From CAZQVN01 sp964596775 (GTDB lineage Bacteria > Eisenbacteria > RBG-16-71-46 > JABDJR01 > JAWXBZ01), in contig CAZQVN010000067.1 of assembly GCA_964596775.1 (NCBI GenBank), positions 1 to 18,866 of the forward strand: DNA of 18,866 nt, given 5' to 3'. Positions within the stretch are counted from its first letter, which is position 1; each line of letters opens with the position of its first letter. The notes under the pieces are model-generated. The model was given only the letters and a program-made list of their open reading frames with translations. It was not told the origin of the DNA and did not search any database. The position numbers were made by a program, and so were the translations under genes. Shown here piece by piece: positions 13,844 through 18,866 of the stretch.

Positions 13844-14433
13844 GAACCGGCCCCTTCCGGAACCGGCGCGGAGTAGCGCGCCCGGAATTCCTCGCGCCCG
13901 CGCTTGATCCTCATCTTGAGGGCCGAAAGCCCGATTCCGAGCGTCGAGGCGATGTCCTCGTAGGCCAGGCCGTCGAGGTCGCGCATGAGCAGCGGAATGC
14001 GGAGGGTGTCCGGCATCTCCTCGAGGACCGCGGCGATCCTTTCCCGCTTTTCCATGTTGGCCACGCCCCGGTCCGGCGTGACGTCCGTCTTGAGATCCGG
14101 GTGCCCCGACAAGTGTTCGGCATCCAGTTCCTCGAAGGACTTTCCCTTGTTCTTCTTGATGAAGTTGAGGCAGTGGTTGACCTTGATCCGGTTCAGCCAT
14201 GTCCGGAACTCCGACCGTCCCTCGAAATTGCGCAGGCCGAAGAACGCCTTGACGAACACTTCCTGGGCCAGGTCCTCGGAATCGTCCGCCGATTTCGTGA
14301 TGTAGCGGCAGTTGGCCAGCACCTTCTGCCGGTACCGGTTGACCAGGGTGTCGAAGGCCCGCATGTCGGTGGAGATCGACGCCTGCGCCTGCAGGACGAG
14401 GTCGCTGTCCGACTTCGACTGGATCGCTGCCAT
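13840..14433 (-). CDS. ECF-type RNA polymerase sigma factor (RpoE-like)
   Basis: This 197-aa protein has the two domains of an ECF sigma factor and nothing between them. Region 2 is at about 25-90, with DSEDLAQEVFVKAF (51-64) and FRTWLNRIKVNHCLNFIKK. Region 4 is at about 135-185, with LEEMPDTLRIPLLMRDLDG and the helix-turn-helix YEDIASTLGIGLSALKMRIKRGR. Region 1 and region 3 are absent, as expected. The Met at 14433 is chosen because the fold starts soon after. An earlier in-frame start at 14517 adds a Pro/Gly-rich unconserved stretch. A weak GGAG lies about 11 nt upstream. It heads an operon with a micro-ORF, a small protein and an MscS-like channel, suggesting an envelope or osmotic stress regulon (inference). 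Confidence 0.95.
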   Translation of the reverse strand: MAAIQSKSDSDLVLQAQASISTDMRAFDTLVNRYRQKVLANCRYITKSADDSEDLAQEVFVKAFFGLRNFEGRSEFRTWLNRIKVNHCLNFIKKNKGKSFEELDAEHLSGHPDLKTDVTPDRGVANMEKRERIAAVLEEMPDTLRIPLLMRDLDGLAYEDIASTLGIGLSALKMRIKRGREEFRARYSAPVPEGAGS

Positions 14434-14832
14434 GCTGGGTGGTTCTCCGGAGTGGGGACACGATCGGACACCGGCGGCCGAAAGCGGACCGGGGCCGCCA
14501 GGACCACATGGAATCACACGGGGTCGCGTTCGTCAAATTGTTGCATGCATGGCTGTTAGCGTTGAGAGAAGGGCTCATGGTGCCAATCGGCGGCGCGCGC
14601 GGTATCCGGAAACCGGCCCGCTGCCGGCTCCGTGCCCTCCGGGGAGGGAAGGTCCGGGAAATCCGGAAGACGAAGCCGTGATGTCGGTCCCGAAGAGAAT
14701 CTGGCCCGCGCCTCCCGAATTCCCGGATGGTCTTTCAGCTCTTCGGACAACCGGCGGATTCAAAAAGTCACATCATTGGGGGCAGAACGAGGGCGAAGGA
14801 GCCATGTCAAAGACGGTCGGGATGCGGTCGCG
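14434..14832. other. Intergenic region between recQ and the ECF sigma gene
   Basis: This 399-nt gap lies downstream of recQ and upstream of the sigma gene, both on the minus strand. A TGCAAC motif on the minus strand (14540-14545) resembles -35 elements used by some ECF factors, but a matching CGTC-type -10 at normal spacing is not clear. A 64-codon minus-strand frame with a TTG start (14556-14750) and weak composition was noted but not called. No clear recQ terminator, RNA gene or repeat was seen. Confidence 0.4.
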
Positions 14833-16377
14833 TCAGGAGTCCTGCTTCATCAGGGCCAGGAACTCCGTGCCGTACCGGCTCATCTTGGCCGGGCCGATCC
14901 CGGAAACGTCGAGCATCTCTTCCGGCGTCTGCGGCATCCGCTCGGCCAGCGCCTTGAGCGTGGCATCGCTGAAGACGATGTAGGCCGGCACATTTTCGCG
15001 ATCGGCGATCTGGCGGCGCAGCGCGCGCAGCAGTTCGAACCGCTCGAGCGTCGTCTCGTCGAGTTCGATGGCCGCGCTTTTGGCCGCGGAGCTGTTCGAG
15101 CCGGCCGATTTTCCCTTCGTGTGAACGACGAGATCCGCCACGGTGATCCCCCGGCACACGTCGCAGGACTCGCCGCACGGCGCGATCTCCTCCTCGAAAT
15201 AGCCGACGAGCCGGCGGTGACGGCAGCCGCGGTCGTCCGCGAGGCGGAACATCTCCACGGTCTTCCGGCGCGTGTCTTCCTGGATCGTGGAATCCTGGAT
15301 GTCGTACAGGAAATTCTCGTAGCCGATGACGTCGGACCAGGAGTACATGAGCACGCAGTCGCTGGGGAGCCCGTCGCGCCCGGCCCGACCGATCTCCTGG
15401 TACCAGGCTTCGACGCTCTTCGGCATGTCGCGGTGGACGACGAACCGCACGTTGCTCTTGTCGATCCCCATGCCGAACGCAACCGTGGCCACGATCACGT
15501 CCGCCTCGTCGCGGGCGAACGCATTCTGGTTGGCGGTGCGCACCTTTTCGGGCAGGCCGGCATGGTAGGGGAGCGCGTGAACGCCCTGCGTGTTGAGCCA
15601 GGCCGAGAGGCTCTCGACCGCCTTGCGGGACAGGCAGTACACGATGCCGCTGGCGCCCCTGTGGCGGCGGATGATCCCGAGGATGTCGCGCCGCGTGTTG
15701 CGCCCTTCCCCCTTCTTCTGGGCGGTGATGTGCAGGTTCGGCCGGAAGAAGGAGCCGCGGAAGCCGTCGGGCTTGCTCATGCCGAGCTGGCGCAGGATGT
15801 CCACCGCCACGCGGCGGGTGGCCGTGGCGGTCAGCGCCAGCACGGGGATGTCGCCGAGCAGGCTCTTGAGCCCCGACAGCCGCCGGTACGCCGGACGGAA
15901 ATCGTGACCCCACTGGGAGATGCAGTGCGCCTCGTCCACCACGACGAGGGAGATCGTGCAGCCGGCGATCAGGTTCCGGAGCGACCCCTCGATCCCTTCC
16001 GGCGCCACGTAGAGCAGTTCGAGGTCGCCGCGGGAGAGCCGGGACAGCACCTCCTTCCGCTCCTCGAAGTCGATCGACGAGTTGAGCACCGCCGCCTTGA
16101 AGCCGAAACGGACGAGAGCGTCCACCTGGTCCTTCATCAGCGAGATGAGCGGCGACACGACGAGCACGGTGCCCGGGAGAAGGCGCGCCGGAATCTGGAA
16201 CGTCAGCGATTTTCCGGCGCCGGTCGGCATCACGCCGATGCAGTCGCGCCCTTCCAGCAGCGCGTCGATGATCTTTCTCTGGCCGGGGCGAAAGTCGCGG
16301 TACCCGAACACCTGCTCGAGAACCTGCTGGGGATCCGTAAGCCGGGTTTCGGGAAAAGGCAGTGTCGGTTCGGACAA
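14833..16377 (-). CDS. RecQ-type ATP-dependent DNA helicase, short form without winged-helix RQC
   Basis: This 514-aa superfamily-2 helicase shows the Q motif around FRPGQRKII (29-37), Walker A PTGAGKS (51-57), DEAH (148-151) with the RecQ aromatic-rich loop HCISQWGHDFRP, TATAT (184-188), VATVAFGMGIDK (296-307) and QEIGRAGRDG (327-336). The four-Cys zinc site is present (C385, C401, C405, C408). The usual winged-helix RQC domain is absent: only a Ser/Ala/Lys linker (about 410-436) joins the zinc site to a C-terminal HRDC domain (about 437-514, with SGIGPAKMSRYG). E. coli RecQ is about 610 aa. Role: 3'-5' unwinding in recombination and fork repair. The start is a TTG with GGAG 8 nt upstream. 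It is divergent from the redoxin selenoprotein. Confidence 0.95.
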   Translation of the reverse strand: MSEPTLPFPETRLTDPQQVLEQVFGYRDFRPGQRKIIDALLEGRDCIGVMPTGAGKSLTFQIPARLLPGTVLVVSPLISLMKDQVDALVRFGFKAAVLNSSIDFEERKEVLSRLSRGDLELLYVAPEGIEGSLRNLIAGCTISLVVVDEAHCISQWGHDFRPAYRRLSGLKSLLGDIPVLALTATATRRVAVDILRQLGMSKPDGFRGSFFRPNLHITAQKKGEGRNTRRDILGIIRRHRGASGIVYCLSRKAVESLSAWLNTQGVHALPYHAGLPEKVRTANQNAFARDEADVIVATVAFGMGIDKSNVRFVVHRDMPKSVEAWYQEIGRAGRDGLPSDCVLMYSWSDVIGYENFLYDIQDSTIQEDTRRKTVEMFRLADDRGCRHRRLVGYFEEEIAPCGESCDVCRGITVADLVVHTKGKSAGSNSSAAKSAAIELDETTLERFELLRALRRQIADRENVPAYIVFSDATLKALAERMPQTPEEMLDVSGIGPAKMSRYGTEFLALMKQDS

Positions 16378-16464
16378 AAAACGCTCTCCGCTGCGCAGGG
16401 GTCGTCGTCAGGAATGCCGGGCGCAGGGACTGTACCACGCGCGCCGGCCGTGCAAAAATGACGC

Positions 16465-17514
16465 ATGCACACATCCACTCTTGCGGGGATTCTCCTCGCC
16501 ACGCTGCTGACCTGCACACCGGGAAAAACCGCCATGGCCGCCGACGAAACGATCGACATCACGAAAATCGGCCCCCAGGTCGGGGATGCCGCCCCCGACT
16601 TTACGCTTCCGGACCAGGAAGGGCGCGAGCGCTCGCTGAAGTCGCTGCTCGGTCCGAAGGGGCTCGTGCTCGTGATCTTCCGTTCCGCGGACTGGTGACC
16701 GTTCTGCAAGACGCAGCTCGTCGAGCTGCAGAAGCAGAAGGAAGGACTGGCGGCCCGGGGATACGGGCTGGCCGCGCTCAGTCATGATCCGCGGGAGATC
16801 ACCGGGCCGTTCGCGGAGCGGAAGGGGATCACGTTTCCGCTGCTGTCCGACGCCGGCTCCGCGGTGATCCGCAGGTACGGTGTCCTGAACACGCAGATCG
16901 AGCCGGATCACAAGTTGTTCGGCATCCCGTTTCCGGGAACGCTCGTCCTGGACGCGGAGGGGCGGGTCACCGAGCGGTTCTTCGAGGATGAGTACCAGTT
17001 CCGCATGACCGGAAACGCGCTGGCCGGGCGGATGGCGTTCGGCGCGGCCCTGCCCGATTCGGCGGGAACGGAAACGCGCGAGCATCTGTCCGCGCGGATC
17101 CACGTGTCCGACGCCGCGGTGGCACCGGGGCAGGAGTTTCTGGTCACCGCGGAGGTCGCGATGAACCCGGGTCTGCACGTCTACGCGCCCGGAGATCACA
17201 CCTACATCGTGACGCGCCTCGAGGTGGCCCCGGACTCGCTGTTCACCGCCGTCGACGCGATCTACCCGGAGTCGAAGGACTATCACTTCAAGCCGCTGGA
17301 CGAGCACATACCGGTGTTCGACGGCGCGTTCACGATCCGGCAGGTCGTGCGGCTCGCGGCCACCCGGGAGATCGCGGCCCTGGCCATGAATCCGGGGGCG
17401 TCGGCCACCCTCGAGGCCACTCTTCATTATCAGGCGTGCGACGACAAGGTCTGCTTCATGCCGGAGTCGATTCCGGTGAGCATCACGATAGGGTTGAAGC
17501 CCCTGGAACGGTAG
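16465..17514 (+). CDS. Secreted selenocysteine redoxin (AhpC/TSA-like) fused to a DsbD-alpha-like domain
   Basis: This is 349 aa if the in-frame TGA at 16696-16698 is selenocysteine 78. A signal peptide (1-25, ending TAMA) precedes an AhpC/TSA-type redoxin domain: GDAAPDFTLPDQEGRERSL, then LVIFRSADW-U-PFCKTQLVELQ. Homologues read SADWCPFCK, so the TGA sits on the catalytic Cys, giving a UxxC pair with C81. The frame resumes with conserved redoxin sequence (FAERKGITFPLLSD, PGTLVLDAEGRV). Residues about 210-345 resemble the N-terminal DsbD domain, including YQACDDKVCFMPES with C325 and C330. Probable role: periplasmic peroxide or disulfide reduction, the DsbD-like part passing electrons to the Sec site (inference). 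No Shine-Dalgarno is visible. Conventional calling would split this gene at the TGA, leaving the downstream part to start at an internal codon (an ATC at 16864 or later). Confidence 0.92.
16696..16729 (+). promoter_or_regulatory. Bacterial SECIS element of the redoxin selenoprotein
   Basis: Downstream of the Sec TGA (16696-16698), bases 16713-16719 pair with 16723-16729 in a perfect 7-bp stem closed by the triloop GTC (16720-16722). The loop starts 21 nt after the TGA. Position, small loop and loop G/GU fit the bacterial SECIS model and match the element at 6961-6997. Confidence 0.75.
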
Positions 17515-17536
17515 AAAGGAAGAAAGGAGCATCATC

Positions 17537-18100
17537 ATGAGCAGCGTGGACAAGGCGCTCGAAACCCAGCTGAAGAACATCCAGACGCGCACCGGAAAGA
17601 CCCTGACCCAGCTCTACGCGTTGATCCGGAAGAGCGGGCTGGAAAAACACGGCCAGATCCGCGACATGCTCAAGAAGGACCTGGAAATGGGGCATGGGGA
17701 CGCGAACACGCTGACGCACTTCTACCTCCAGCAGGCCTCCGGCGCCCCCGCTGCGCCCGCCGGCGACGTGCTCGACACGATCTATTCCGGGCCGAAGGAG
17801 GGGCTCCGCCCGATCCACGAGAAGCTGATGGCGGCGATCGGCACGTTCGGCGATTTCGAGATCGCGCCGAAGAAGGCGTACGTGAGCCTGCGCCGCAAGA
17901 AGCAGTTCGCGATGATCGGCCCGGCCACGAAGACGCGCGTGGAGGTCGGCCTGAACATGAAGGGGGTGGAGGCCACCGAGCGGCTGATCGCCAGGCCGCC
18001 GGGTGAGATGTGCCAGTACAAGGTCAGCGTGACCGAACCGTCCCAGGTGGACAAGGAACTGATCGGCTGGGTGCGGAAGGCGTACGACAGCGCCGGGTGA
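17537..18100 (+). CDS. DUF4287/DUF5655 domain protein
   Basis: This 187-aa soluble protein has two parts. Residues about 1-65 (LETQLKNIQTRTGKTL, then LIRKSGLEKHGQIRDMLK, then LGHGDAN-like MGHGDANTL) match DUF4287. Residues about 75-185 (DTIYSGPKEGLRPIHEKLMAAI, APKKAYVSLRRKKQFAMIGP, RVEVGLNMKG) match DUF5655. The combination is common in bacteria, but the biochemical role is not known to me. The second domain's basic beta-rich form suggests binding of a nucleic acid or phosphate-bearing ligand, which is a guess. AAAGGAG lies 7 nt before the ATG, 22 nt after the selenoprotein stop, so the two are probably one transcript. Confidence 0.9.
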   Translation: MSSVDKALETQLKNIQTRTGKTLTQLYALIRKSGLEKHGQIRDMLKKDLEMGHGDANTLTHFYLQQASGAPAAPAGDVLDTIYSGPKEGLRPIHEKLMAAIGTFGDFEIAPKKAYVSLRRKKQFAMIGPATKTRVEVGLNMKGVEATERLIARPPGEMCQYKVSVTEPSQVDKELIGWVRKAYDSAG

Positions 18101-18221
18101 GAGGAAGTTTCGGGCGCGGGGCCGGCACTTTCGTTGATCGGAACGAGTCTGTGTGGGGCGCAGCCGGATGGCATGGCGTTCGCGGGGGCTCGCGAAGCGT
18201 TCCGAGTGCAGCAGACGCGTC

Positions 18222-18866
18222 CTACCGCGATCGACGGCTCTTGATCAGGCCCCAGGTCGCGGGTTCCACCGGGGTCTCGTCCGGCGTGTAGTGCACGGTG
18301 AGGACCGGCCGGAAGAGTGCTTCCTCGTTCTCCCGCGTATCGAACCGCCGGGCGCTCGAGGCGGCGGTTTCCTCGCCGATCAGGATCCAGCCGAAGTTCG
18401 ACCCGGGAGAGGCCAGCCAGGCCCGCACGTCGGCGGCCAGCGAGTCGCCCGACCACGAGTAGAAGCCGACGCCCCCGACCTCCGCCGATGCCCGGGCCTC
18501 CGCTTCGAAATCGCCTCCCGGCGCGGACCAGGCCTGATCGGGGAAGAACCGGTGAATCCAGGTGGCGTCGCCCGCCGCGGACGGGGCCCCGCTTCCGCCG
18601 GTGGAACTGGAGAGGCCCTCGCCCCACGGGGCGTTGAGCCGGTGAATCCGGATCGTGCGCGGCGTCTCGTTCGAGGCGTTGGACAGGTGCAGCGTCAGCG
18701 TGACGCTGTTGATCACGGCGCCCTCCGGAAGTGCCGCCGCCACGTCGAAGGCGATCACGCCGCGGCGGCGGTTGAGCATGGAATTGCTGCCGACGAAAAA
18801 GCCGGGCCCCGCGCCGTTGCTCACCGCGCCGGTTCCGTTTTCGAAGAGCGTGTTGTCGCGGCTGGA
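18222..18866 (-). CDS. Secreted DNRLRE-type protein, C-terminal part (5' end outside window)
   Basis: The frame runs open to the window edge, giving 214 residues of a larger protein. It begins SRDNTLFENGTGAVSNGAGP, then FFVGSNSMLNRRRGVIAFDV and INSVTLTLHLSNAS, ending in FRPVLTVHY. This is the DNRLRE / disaggregatase-related beta-sandwich pattern of extracellular proteins. After the domain comes a short Pro/Glu/Thr stretch and a compact basic tail, ATWGLIKSRRSR. It lacks the hydrophobic helix of PEP-CTERM, but a sorting or attachment tag is possible. A downstream GTG (18822-18824) could be mistaken for the start, but domain sequence continues upstream of it. It is convergent with the DUF4287/DUF5655 gene. 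The 121 nt between them holds no terminator I can support. Confidence 0.85.
   Translation of the reverse strand, partial: SSRDNTLFENGTGAVSNGAGPGFFVGSNSMLNRRRGVIAFDVAAALPEGAVINSVTLTLHLSNASNETPRTIRIHRLNAPWGEGLSSSTGGSGAPSAAGDATWIHRFFPDQAWSAPGGDFEAEARASAEVGGVGFYSWSGDSLAADVRAWLASPGSNFGWILIGEETAASSARRFDTRENEEALFRPVLTVHYTPDETPVEPATWGLIKSRRSR

Noticed and set aside
14556..14750. 64-codon minus-strand frame (TTG start) between recQ and the sigma gene
   Set aside because: No ribosome site, low-complexity Pro/Arg-rich composition, and competing frames in the same stretch. Coding is not supported.
16696..16698. In-frame TGA in the redoxin gene as a stop separating two genes
   Set aside because: Conserved redoxin sequence continues directly after the TGA in the same frame (PFCKTQLVELQ). 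No start codon with a ribosome site supports an independent downstream gene.
18101..18221. Hairpin around 18175-18205 as a terminator between convergent genes
   Set aside because: Only about 6 bp pair cleanly and no T tract follows on either strand.

Overview
This GC-rich window of about 18.9 kb looks chromosomal and free-living. No insertion sequence, phage gene, CRISPR array, rRNA or tRNA was recognised. Three traits suggest a poorly cultured lineage near the FCB group (Eisenbacteria or Krumholzibacteriota-like) or a Gemmatimonadota/Acidobacteriota-like phylum: secreted proteins with FlgD-like C-terminal sorting domains (YPNPF type), two large Ser/Thr kinases fused to TolB-like beta-propellers, and use of selenocysteine. 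That placement is inference only.

Layout. 1-44: the last codons of a secreted protein. 95-684: a cold-shock protein gene with a long leader that holds a terminator-like hairpin, and a strong terminator after the gene. 822-3069: a secreted beta-helix protein convergent with an HDOD signalling protein. 3208-6122: receptor-like kinase 1 and a small zinc-ribbon protein. 6201-7173: an arsR / SdpI-like membrane protein / selenoprotein W-like operon ending at a clear terminator. 7373-10120: a 26-codon leader ORF and kinase 2. 10132-10792: a 44-bp tandem repeat and a cyclophilin lipoprotein. 10906-12605: a mini-ORF overlapping a CoA-disulfide-reductase/rhodanese fusion. 12645-14433 (minus): an ECF sigma factor, a repeat-encoded micro-ORF, a small hypothetical protein and an MscS-like channel, all overlapping or abutting. 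14833-16377 (minus): a short RecQ. 16465-18100: a secreted selenocysteine redoxin/DsbD-alpha fusion and a DUF4287/DUF5655 protein. 18222-end (minus): the C-terminal part of a secreted DNRLRE-type protein.

The main result is two selenoprotein genes that standard gene calling would break or miss. In each, an in-frame TGA sits exactly where the family has its redox Cys/Sec (CTA-U in the SelW-like protein, W-U-PFC in the redoxin). In each, the TGA is followed by a perfect hairpin with a GUC triloop 21-22 nt downstream, as expected of a bacterial SECIS element. One gene belongs to an ArsR/SdpI-type operon. The other is fused to a DsbD-alpha-like domain and is probably periplasmic. Together with the CoA-disulfide reductase/rhodanese they give the window a thiol/selenol redox theme. 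The second theme is signalling: two kinases, HDOD, ECF sigma, ArsR and CSP.
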